Shown here: one piece after another, positions 1-5,553 of the stretch
Numbering within the stretch: position 1 is the stretch's first letter
Layout of the letters: the number at the start of each line of letters is the position of its first letter
NCBI GenBank assembly: GCA_003231795.1
Contig: QIJI01000373.1
Span: forward strand, 1 to 10,057
Source: Gammaproteobacteria bacterium
Lineage (GTDB): Bacteria; Pseudomonadota; Gammaproteobacteria; GCA-001735895
DNA: 10,057 bases
Reading direction: 5' to 3'
Made by a program: the position numbers and the translations under genes
The notes under the pieces: generated by a model
The model's database searches: none
What the model was told of the DNA's origin: nothing
Seen by the model: only the letters and a program-made list of their open reading frames with translations

Positions 1-219
1 GTCTTCGCCGTTGGCTCCGTTTTGGCGCTGCTGTTCGGTGTCTGGCAGGGTAACTTCGCCTAAATTGTCATCCTGTTCCAGTAACGGATTTGCATCCAGG
101 GTTTGCTGAATTTCCGCCTGTAGTTCGAGTGATGAAAGTTGCAGTAATTTTATCGCCTGCTGCAACTGCGGTGTCATGGTCAGGCTTTGCCCGATGCGTA
201 ATTGCAGGCTTTGTTTCAC
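1..219 (-). CDS. rpoN: RNA polymerase sigma-54 factor RpoN, N-terminal part (runs off the left edge)
   Basis: Sigma-54 directs RNA polymerase to -24/-12 promoters that need an AAA+ activator. The 73 codons visible here translate without a stop from a GTG start at 219-217. They begin (M)KQSLQLRIGQSLTMTPQLQQ and continue through AIKLLQLSSLELQAEI to a DANPLLEQ motif. This is the glutamine-rich region I of the family, which contacts activators and holds the polymerase closed. An acidic, glutamine-rich linker (region II) starts near residue 48. The GTG start is chosen because the protein begins exactly where family members do; no strong ribosome binding site precedes it. It lies 61 bases after lptB in the same direction, the usual order in Gammaproteobacteria. 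The core-binding and DNA-binding domains lie outside the window. Confidence 0.95.
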   Translation of the reverse strand, partial: MKQSLQLRIGQSLTMTPQLQQAIKLLQLSSLELQAEIQQTLDANPLLEQDDNLGEVTLPDTEQQRQNGANGED

Positions 220-272
220 CGCTGAGACTGTTCCATATCTGAGGGGTTATAAGCAAAATTATTGTCTCCCAT
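216..272 (-). CDS. Possible 18-codon leader ORF overlapping the rpoN start
   Basis: In the gap between lptB and rpoN an ATG at 272-270 opens a short reading frame, MGDNNFAYNPSDMEQSQR, that ends in TGA. The TGA shares bases with the rpoN GTG start in a GTGA overlap, the arrangement typical of translational coupling. A second in-frame ATG (MEQSQR) could also serve. There is no clear ribosome binding site ahead of the first ATG, and the frame differs from rpoN, so this is not an extension of sigma-54. It may be chance; no homologue is recognised. Confidence 0.2.
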   Translation of the reverse strand: MGDNNFAYNPSDMEQSQR

Positions 273-280
273 GGCTACTG

Positions 281-1018
281 TTATAGCTTAAAATGATCTC
301 CCAAGTAAATCTTTCTAACTATTTTATTTTCCAGGATTTGAGTGGGATCGCCATCGGCCAAAATAGTGCCATCGCCCATAACATAGGCACGATCACAGAT
401 TCCGAGTGTTTCGCGTACGTTGTGGTCTGTAATCAATACCCCGATACCGCGATCAGCGAGTTGACGGATAATCGATTGTATATCGACCACCGATATTGGA
501 TCGACTCCGGCAAAGGGTTCGTCGAGCAGAATAAACAACGGCTGGTTGGCAAGCGCGCGTGCAATTTCGACGCGCCGACGCTCGCCCCCGGACAGGGAAA
601 TCCCGGCACTGTGGCGGATATGTTCAATATTAAAATCCTGTAACAGTGATTCCAGCAACTGACTGCGCTGCTGCTTGTCGAGATCGCGTCGCAATTGCAG
701 GATGGCGAGAATATTCTGCTCCACCGACAGGTTACGAAACACCGACGGTTCCTGGGGCAGGTAACCGATTCCGAGTTGAGCACGATGATGAATCGGTAAG
801 TGATCGATTGGCTCATTGTTCAGGTGAATGCTGCCGGCGTCGTTTTCGATGAGACCAACAATCATATAAAAGCAGGTGGTTTTACCGGCCCCGTTAGGTC
901 CCAGTAAACCGACAATTTCGCCACTGTTGAGCTCCACCGAAACCGACTTGACGACTTCTCGCTTTTTGTAAGATTTGGCCAGATCGGTGGCCCGCAGGGT
1001 ATTGGCGGTGGTTTGCAT
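281..1018 (-). CDS. lptB: LPS export ABC transporter ATP-binding protein LptB
   Basis: Cytoplasmic ATPase of the LptB2FGC complex, which extracts lipopolysaccharide from the inner membrane and pushes it along the LptC-LptA bridge to LptDE. The 245 residues are full length. Visible motifs are Walker A GPNGAGKT (40-47), the Q-loop glutamine at 89 in YLPQEPSVF, the ABC signature LSGGE (142-146), Walker B ILLDEP (163-168) with catalytic Glu167, and the switch histidine His199 in ITDHN. The C-terminus, KIYLGDHFKL, matches the LptB tail that is essential for function in E. coli. The gene starts 11 bases after lptA and is followed by rpoN, so it is part of the same operon. Nothing is missing or odd. 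Confidence 0.98.
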   Translation of the reverse strand: MQTTANTLRATDLAKSYKKREVVKSVSVELNSGEIVGLLGPNGAGKTTCFYMIVGLIENDAGSIHLNNEPIDHLPIHHRAQLGIGYLPQEPSVFRNLSVEQNILAILQLRRDLDKQQRSQLLESLLQDFNIEHIRHSAGISLSGGERRRVEIARALANQPLFILLDEPFAGVDPISVVDIQSIIRQLADRGIGVLITDHNVRETLGICDRAYVMGDGTILADGDPTQILENKIVRKIYLGDHFKL

Positions 1019-1029
1019 CTGCGCCAGGT

Positions 1030-1665
1030 TTATTCAGCTTGCTTTGGCTGGATCAGCATTTTGACGCGCTGATCGGAGTCCGAACTTCCCGCCTGAATAC
1101 TGTTGTCGTTAGTATTGATGCGGATCAGATTACTTTCGATAGTGTCGCCATCATGAATGAATAGGGCTTCATCCCTTAACTCAAGCAATGACCTGGATGC
1201 GGTGTAGCTGATCTTGAGAGCCTGTCCTGTCATTTCCAGTTGGTCATCGTCCAACTGCCTGAAGCGTGCTGGGGATCCAGTCATCTCCATTAACCCGAGT
1301 TCACCGGCATCGTTGAAATGAATCACCATCCGGTCGGAACGTAACTCAAGACTACCTTGAACCAGCAAAACGTTACCCTCGTAAATGCTGATCCCGTCCT
1401 GCTCACGGACTTCGAGACTGTCGGCTTCGACTGCGATCGGTTGTTCGCTATCGGTGCCAAGAGCTAGCAACGGAGTGGGTAGAATCAGCACCAGCAAGAC
1501 GGCTAATTTGAGGGCATTTCTAAAAATGCGCTTTTCCCGCGATTGCCGCGTCAGCTCCGTGCTCAAATCCTCATGTACTCCGTGTACACTGCGGTTCTGC
1601 GCGCGGAGCTTCCTTGCACTCACGGGAAAATCACTATTTTTAGAGATGCCCTTAACTATTGTCAT
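1030..1665 (-). CDS. lptA: Periplasmic LPS transport protein LptA (LptH) with an unusual N-terminal insertion
   Basis: LptA forms the periplasmic beta-jellyroll bridge that carries lipopolysaccharide from LptC to LptD. The core from about residue 71 looks normal: it begins QPIAVEADSLEVREQDG, then YEGNVLLVQGSLELRSDRM, as in the OstA/LptA family. The hydrophobic signal segment KLAVLLVLILPTPLLALG lies at residues 53-70, not at the N-terminus. Residues 5-52, rich in Arg and Lys, are encoded almost entirely by the palindromic element described at 1508-1655. Joining residues 1-4 directly to residue 53 would give MTIVKLAVLLVL..., an ordinary Sec signal peptide and a 163-residue protein of usual length. 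The ATG at 1665 overlaps the end of lptC by 14 bases, which suggests translational coupling; no strong ribosome binding site is visible. A start inside the element (such as the TTG codon at residue 34) is possible but has no better site. Family assignment is secure; the true start and export efficiency are uncertain. Confidence 0.93.
   Translation of the reverse strand: MTIVKGISKNSDFPVSARKLRAQNRSVHGVHEDLSTELTRQSREKRIFRNALKLAVLLVLILPTPLLALGTDSEQPIAVEADSLEVREQDGISIYEGNVLLVQGSLELRSDRMVIHFNDAGELGLMEMTGSPARFRQLDDDQLEMTGQALKISYTASRSLLELRDEALFIHDGDTIESNLIRINTNDNSIQAGSSDSDQRVKMLIQPKQAE
1508..1655. repeat. Long imperfect palindrome, MITE-like or palindromic repeat element, inside lptA
   Basis: About 148 bases form one long inverted repeat centred near 1581. 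The outer arms are ttgagggcat (1508-1517) and atgcccttaa (1646-1655). Further in, ctaaaaat (1520-1527) pairs with atttttag (1636-1643), ttttcccg (1532-1539) with cgggaaaa (1623-1630), agctccg (1553-1559) with cggagct (1604-1610), and tgtac (1574-1578) with gtaca (1584-1588) at the tip. All pairs share the same centre to within one base, so this is one structure and not scattered chance matches. It has no transposase gene. On the minus strand it is free of stops in the lptA frame and adds 48 codons. Its right end contributes the lptC stop codon. No clear target duplication is visible. In layout it recalls the Rickettsia palindromic elements that insert in frame into genes; no identity with that or any named family is claimed. 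Confidence 0.85.
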
Positions 1666-2209
1666 TGGAATATACCGTGCGCGCTTTTTGTAACAGGTAA
1701 ACCTTGCTGGTCAGATTGAATATCGCCTGTTCAGCTTCGATTCGTGCGCCATTGCTACGCATCAGGACCTTGTCCGGCATAGTCACCAGATTCCGATCGG
1801 GCTCAAATTGAATGGTCTCGGTGGCCACCCGTAACGGATCATCGCCCAGTTTTTGCAGAACCACATTTTGCTGCAGTACCAATATATTGTTGCGATGCTG
1901 AAACTGACCCTGTTCTGAATTGATCCGCCATTGCTCATTGACCCGATAAATTTGCAGCGATGGAGACACTATATAGCTGACATCGGTACGTGGCCGATGT
2001 TCCAGGCGAGGGCTGGAAAATTCGTAGTCAAGATTACCCTTGGCGTTGGTAACCCGATAGTTGAAATGGGTAAAAAAATAATCGATGTTGTTCGGGATTT
2101 CCAGTTCGACGCTGGCCACTGTGGATTTGAATTGCGACTCGTAAACCCATCCCAGCGCGATCGCAACTATGCCGAATAAAATCGAGAAAATGACGAAGCG
2201 AAAGTTCAT
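1652..2209 (-). CDS. lptC: LPS export system protein LptC
   Basis: LptC is anchored in the inner membrane and passes lipopolysaccharide from LptB2FG to LptA. The 185-residue product has a single N-terminal membrane segment (residues 3-22, FRFVIFSILFGIVAIALGWVY) and then a periplasmic beta-rich domain. Family-like stretches include PNNIDYFFTHFNY and IEAEQAIFNLTSKVYLL near the C-terminus. Length is close to the E. coli protein (191). The ATG overlaps the kdsC stop as ATGA, a tightly coupled arrangement, and the 3' end overlaps lptA by 14 bases. The TAA stop (1654-1652) lies in the outer arm of the palindromic element, so the last residues may differ from the ancestral protein. Confidence 0.95.
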   Translation of the reverse strand: MNFRFVIFSILFGIVAIALGWVYESQFKSTVASVELEIPNNIDYFFTHFNYRVTNAKGNLDYEFSSPRLEHRPRTDVSYIVSPSLQIYRVNEQWRINSEQGQFQHRNNILVLQQNVVLQKLGDDPLRVATETIQFEPDRNLVTMPDKVLMRSNGARIEAEQAIFNLTSKVYLLQKARTVYSNDNS

Positions 2210-2733
2210 TCGAGATAAGCCTGTTGCAGCGCTTCTAGCAGCGACTGCGACTGTAATATAAGATCGGAGACTTCGCGTACCGCGCCGCTGCCACCGCGGG
2301 TCGTTGTCACCAGGTCACTATGCTGTTTGACGAAGGAATGCGCATTTTGCACCGCCACCGCGAGTCCGACTCGGTTCATTATTGCCAGATCAGCTAAATC
2401 GTCGCCAATATAGGCCACCTGTTTGGCATCGATGCCTGTGTCGGCAATTAACTGGTGGAAAGCCGGTAGTTTGTTACGACATCCCTGATAGATATGTTTC
2501 ACCCCGAGATCGCCCATTCGGTAATCGACAATAGCCGATTGGCGACCCGTAATGATCGCCACTTCAATGCCGCTATCGAGCAGCATCCGGATGCCGTGAC
2601 CGTCGAGTGAATTAAAGGTTTTGTACTCATTGCCATGGTCATCAAGCTGCAATCCACCATCGGTCAGGACGCCGTCAACATCGAGAATCAACAGTCGAAT
2701 CTGGCTCGCTTTCTGGGTCGGGTCGGCGCTCAT
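2206..2733 (-). CDS. kdsC: 3-deoxy-D-manno-octulosonate 8-phosphate phosphatase KdsC
   Basis: Cytoplasmic HAD-family phosphatase that removes phosphate from KDO-8-phosphate to give KDO, the sugar joining lipid A to the LPS core. The 175-residue length fits this small, cap-less tetrameric HAD type. Motif I is LILDVDGVLTDG with nucleophile Asp18 and Asp20. Motif II is the Thr at 62 in IITGR, motif III the Lys at 88 in NKLPAF, and motif IV is GDDLAD with Asp111 and Asp112 for magnesium. The C-terminal part has the usual GGSGAVREVSDLIL stretch, which in this family reaches into a neighbouring subunit's active site. It starts 12 bases after kdsD and overlaps lptC by 4, so the three genes are one operon. 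Confidence 0.97.
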   Translation of the reverse strand: MSADPTQKASQIRLLILDVDGVLTDGGLQLDDHGNEYKTFNSLDGHGIRMLLDSGIEVAIITGRQSAIVDYRMGDLGVKHIYQGCRNKLPAFHQLIADTGIDAKQVAYIGDDLADLAIMNRVGLAVAVQNAHSFVKQHSDLVTTTRGGSGAVREVSDLILQSQSLLEALQQAYLE

Positions 2734-2745
2734 GAAAATCTCATT

Positions 2746-3720
2746 TTAAACAACACCGGCTCTTAATAAATCATGCATGTTTAACGCACCCTGAACCTGC
2801 AGATTATCGTCAACCACCATGAGTGCGTTGATTTTTTTATCGTGCATCAGTTTCAGCGCCTCGCCGGCAATGCTTTCCTGATCTATGGTGACGCAGTCAG
2901 GGGTCATAAACTGGCTTACCAATGCGGTTTTTATATCCGGCATTTTTTCAAAAGTGCGGCGCAGATCACCGTCGGTATAAATGCCGACCAGCTGGCCACT
3001 TTTCGCATCGATGACGCCTGCCATGCCAAGCCCTTTTGCAGTCATTTCGATGAGTGTATCCGACAGCGTTGTTGCAGCATCGACCAGCGGCGTGGCATCA
3101 CCACTGTGCATGATATCACTGACCTTCAGTAGCAGTCGTCGACCCAGATTTCCACCGGGGTGGGAAAGCGCGAAATCTTCTTCAGTAAATCCGCGCGCAT
3201 CGAGTACCGCAACCGCTAGCGCATCTCCCATTGCGAGCGTGGCCGTCGTGCTCGAGGTTGGTGCCAGACCCAGGGGGCAGGCTTCTTTGGCAACACTGAC
3301 ATCGAGGTTGATGTCGGATTTTCTGGCCAGGGTTGAGTCAGGATTTCCACTCAACGAGATTAGTGGAATACCCAGACGTTTCAGCATTGGTAGCAGTATT
3401 GTGATTTCGCTGGTTTCACCGGAGTTGGATAAAGCTATGACCAGATCATCCGCGGTAATCATGCCGAGATCGCCGTGGCTCGCTTCTCCCGGATGCATGA
3501 AAAATGCAGGTGTGCCGGTGCTGGCGAGAGTAGCAGCAATTTTTTTGCCGATATGGCCCGATTTTCCGATGCCGGTGACGACAACGCGACCTGCGCAACC
3601 CAGCACCAGATCACAGGCGTCGTGAAAGCGTTGATCCATCCGTTCAGTCAGGGCCGCGATGGCCTCTGCTTCGGTTTTTAAAACGGCCAGCCCGAGCTTG
3701 ATATAAGCGTGTTTTGACAT
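2746..3720 (-). CDS. kdsD: Arabinose 5-phosphate isomerase KdsD
   Basis: Cytoplasmic enzyme that converts ribulose 5-phosphate to arabinose 5-phosphate, the first committed step of KDO synthesis. At 324 residues it is near the E. coli length (328). The SIS sugar isomerase domain covers about 40-175, and two CBS domains cover about 200-324. Residues matching the E. coli active-site set with a constant offset of 6 are Lys53 (TGIGKSGH), Glu105 (NSGETSEI), Glu146 (AKEACPLGLAPTSST) and His187 (LSHPGGNLGRRL), so it should be active. A Shine-Dalgarno-like AGGTGG sits 7 bases before the ATG. The 75-base gap upstream is the largest within the minus-strand block, so an internal promoter for the KDO/Lpt genes may start here. 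Confidence 0.97.
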   Translation of the reverse strand: MSKHAYIKLGLAVLKTEAEAIAALTERMDQRFHDACDLVLGCAGRVVVTGIGKSGHIGKKIAATLASTGTPAFFMHPGEASHGDLGMITADDLVIALSNSGETSEITILLPMLKRLGIPLISLSGNPDSTLARKSDINLDVSVAKEACPLGLAPTSSTTATLAMGDALAVAVLDARGFTEEDFALSHPGGNLGRRLLLKVSDIMHSGDATPLVDAATTLSDTLIEMTAKGLGMAGVIDAKSGQLVGIYTDGDLRRTFEKMPDIKTALVSQFMTPDCVTIDQESIAGEALKLMHDKKINALMVVDDNLQVQGALNMHDLLRAGVV

Positions 3721-3726
3721 AGTTAG

Positions 3727-3777
3727 CCCACCTGTTGCAGTAGGGTAAAAGTGGGTGATTTTTCAGATATTAGTATA
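3727..3777 (-). promoter_or_regulatory. Candidate kdsD promoter -10 box and ribosome binding site
   Basis: In the gap between the antiporter gene and kdsD, the minus strand carries TATACT (3777-3772), a good -10 match, but no convincing -35 box at 16-18 bases. Closer to the gene, AGGTGGG (3733-3727) ends 6 bases before the kdsD ATG and is a good ribosome binding site. The binding site is more secure than the promoter. Confidence 0.35.
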
Positions 3778-3795
3778 ACCAAGTCCGACAGACTC

Positions 3796-4770
3796 CTAGC
3801 CAGTGGCGAACTTATAATACAAATATAGTTGGTAAATAACAAAAGCCGAGAACAGGAATATACCTTTGTTTCGCGTTAGATAGCGTGGGCTGGCGGCTGG
3901 AAATCGCGAGATTAGAATCAGCAGTAAAGTCAGACCGACTACTACCGGTAAATCCCTGCTGCGAGCGGATGGGTCTATTTCGAAACCGGTCATTAACGCC
4001 GGTAGACCGATAACGGCCAGCGAATTGAACAGATTTGAGCCGATCACATTGCCAATGGCAAGGTCAGGCTGGCCTTTTTTAAGGCTTGCTATCGACGCCG
4101 CCAGTTCTGGCAGACTGGTGCCTAGTGCAACAATGGTCAGCCCTATGATTAGCTCGCTGACACCCAATGAAAGCGCGATATTTGAAGCTCCCCAGACGAG
4201 TAGCTTGGAGCTGCCAACCAGTACTACCAGTCCTAGCAGTATCCAGCCGCAGGCAGCGGGCATTTTCATTTCCGAGGCCTGTACTCCGGCTTCGTGTTCT
4301 TCGCGCGCGTAATCTGCGGGATGTTTACGGTGCACCTGTATCAGGTAGTAAAGACCTGCAATCAGCAATCCCAACAATAGCAGCCCGTCGAAGCGGTCTA
4401 GCGAAAGATCGTACAGACTCCAGGCCATGAGAATAGTCGCAAGCGCCAACAACGGAAACTCGGTCTTGAAAAGGCGACTCGCGATCGGTACCGGCACCAG
4501 GATTGCAGTTACGCCAAGAATCAGGCCGATATTGGCGATATTGGACCCGAGCGCATTACCAATGGCGATATCCGGAGTGTTTTCGAGTACCGCAGTGATC
4601 GAAACCACGATTTCAGGAGCAGACGTACCGAAGCCGACGATGGTTATTCCGATGATCATGATCGAAACCCCCATCAGTCGAGCCAGCGCCGTGGCGCCGT
4701 CGACGAAACGATCTGCGCTCCAGATGAGCAACGCAAGACCTGCGATCACTGCGGCGACAGAGGCAAGCAT
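3796..4770 (-). CDS. YrbG-type calcium/sodium antiporter (CaCA family)
   Basis: Inner membrane cation exchanger of the CaCA superfamily, related to E. coli YrbG (now often annotated as a calcium/sodium:proton antiporter). The 324 residues match YrbG in length (325). The inverted-topology alpha repeats are clear. The first is GITIVGFGTSAPEIVVSI followed by AIGNALGSNIANIGLILG (about 41-86). The second is GLTIVALGTSLPELAASI followed by AIGNVIGSNLFNSLAVIG (about 210-255). Glu53 and Glu222 in the SAPE and SLPE motifs are the expected ion ligands. About ten hydrophobic segments flank a charged loop at 145-170. In E. coli yrbG lies directly upstream of kdsD, as here. The transported ion cannot be told from sequence, and a physiological link to LPS is not established. 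Confidence 0.93.
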   Translation of the reverse strand: MLASVAAVIAGLALLIWSADRFVDGATALARLMGVSIMIIGITIVGFGTSAPEIVVSITAVLENTPDIAIGNALGSNIANIGLILGVTAILVPVPIASRLFKTEFPLLALATILMAWSLYDLSLDRFDGLLLLGLLIAGLYYLIQVHRKHPADYAREEHEAGVQASEMKMPAACGWILLGLVVLVGSSKLLVWGASNIALSLGVSELIIGLTIVALGTSLPELAASIASLKKGQPDLAIGNVIGSNLFNSLAVIGLPALMTGFEIDPSARSRDLPVVVGLTLLLILISRFPAASPRYLTRNKGIFLFSAFVIYQLYLYYKFATG

Positions 4771-4803
4771 TAATTCGTTTACTTAAAGGTAAAAATAAAG
4801 AGG

Positions 4804-5331
4804 TTAGAAGTCTTTGGTGGAGGTAAACAGGCCGACACGTAGATCTTTGGCGCTGTAGATTTCACGACCATCGACCTCCATCGATGCATCGCCGATGCCC
4901 ATTACCAGTTTACGCATGATGACCCGTTTCATGTCGATACGATAGGTAACCAGCTTCGCCTGTGGTAAAACCTGGCCGAAGTACTTTACTTCGCCCGCGC
5001 CGAGTGCGCGACCGTGTCCGGGGCCGCCTTTCCAGCCAAGGTAAAACCCGACTAACTGCCACATTGCATCAAGTCCCAGACAACCCGGCATGACCGGATC
5101 GGTTTCAAAATGGCATTTGAAAAACCATAAATCAGGATTGACGTCCAGTTCGGCGATCATTTCACCTTTCTCGTATTTACCGCCACCTTCATTAATTTCG
5201 ACAATGCGATCAAACATCAACATCGGAGGCAAAGGTAACAATGCGTTGCCGGGGCCGAATAAATCGCCGTGGCCGCACTTAATAAGTTCATCATAATTGA
5301 AGCTATGATGATCAGTCAGAGATCTGGACAT
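4804..5331 (-). CDS. fabA: 3-hydroxydecanoyl-ACP dehydratase/isomerase FabA
   Basis: Cytoplasmic bifunctional enzyme that dehydrates 3-hydroxydecanoyl-ACP and isomerises trans-2- to cis-3-decenoyl-ACP, the branch point to unsaturated fatty acids. The 175-residue protein has the single hot-dog fold with the family signature. The catalytic His74 lies in WFFKCHFETDPVMPG and Asp88 in CLGLDAMWQLVGFYLGW. RALGAGEVKYFGQVLP and the C-terminal DLRVGLF also match E. coli FabA closely. The ATG gives a start equivalent to E. coli's; it has no strong ribosome binding site. FabB, its usual partner, is not in the window. It is followed after 33 bases by the antiporter gene in the same direction and is divergent from the TolC-like gene. 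Placement at the head of the LPS block is unusual. Confidence 0.97.
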   Translation of the reverse strand: MSRSLTDHHSFNYDELIKCGHGDLFGPGNALLPLPPMLMFDRIVEINEGGGKYEKGEMIAELDVNPDLWFFKCHFETDPVMPGCLGLDAMWQLVGFYLGWKGGPGHGRALGAGEVKYFGQVLPQAKLVTYRIDMKRVIMRKLVMGIGDASMEVDGREIYSAKDLRVGLFTSTKDF

Positions 5332-5553
5332 AAAATAGCAGTAGTCAGGAGTGTGTGATCTGGAACACTAACGAATATGCAACGGTTTTGCCAGTAAGAT
5401 TAGATGCGGCGGCTTATTTCGACGGGCTAGAAACAAGATTTACCTGCATCTTAATTCACTTGGCGTGATATACCGGCTAGACTTCGCGTCACGAACTAAA
5501 TCTAACTTCATTAGTCAGCTTCTATTCAGCTAGTAAACGGGACAATAGCGGTT
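5332..5553. other. Divergent intergenic region between fabA and the tolC-like gene
   Basis: These 222 bases must hold the promoters of both divergent genes. No RNA gene or convincing -35/-10 pair was found. Two structured patches are visible. One is a 20-base palindrome with arms agtgt and acact (5350-5369), close to the fabA start. The other is a weak inverted repeat, gattagatgcgg (5398-5410 area) against cctgcatcttaa (5443-5454). Neither matches the FadR or FabR operators known upstream of E. coli fabA as far as can be judged by eye. Confidence 0.5.
5350..5369. promoter_or_regulatory. Candidate operator palindrome upstream of fabA
   Basis: The sequence agtgt-10 bases-acact forms a 5-base inverted repeat centred about 28 bases before the fabA ATG. 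That is a plausible position for a repressor site overlapping a promoter or leader. It is short enough to occur by chance. Confidence 0.2.

Noticed and set aside
68..256. 62-codon minus-strand ORF at the left edge
   Set aside because: It covers the rpoN start region in another frame; the rpoN frame (1-219) matches sigma-54 exactly and this one resembles nothing.
1385..1693. 102-codon plus-strand ORF across the palindromic element
   Set aside because: The element is nearly symmetric, so it stays open on both strands; the rest is antisense to lptA and lptC, and no upstream signals are seen.
2981..3625. 214-codon plus-strand ORF opposite kdsD
   Set aside because: It is antisense to a complete, well-matched kdsD and its Ser/Arg/Pro-rich translation looks like an antisense shadow.
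4427..4786. 119-codon plus-strand ORF opposite the antiporter gene
   Set aside because: It is antisense to a conserved membrane protein and mirrors its hydrophobic codons; no recognisable family.
5388..5416. TTGCCA with a downstream cttatt as a promoter for the tolC-like gene
   Set aside because: The -10 match is poor and the spacing is 19 bases; the call would rest on one hexamer.
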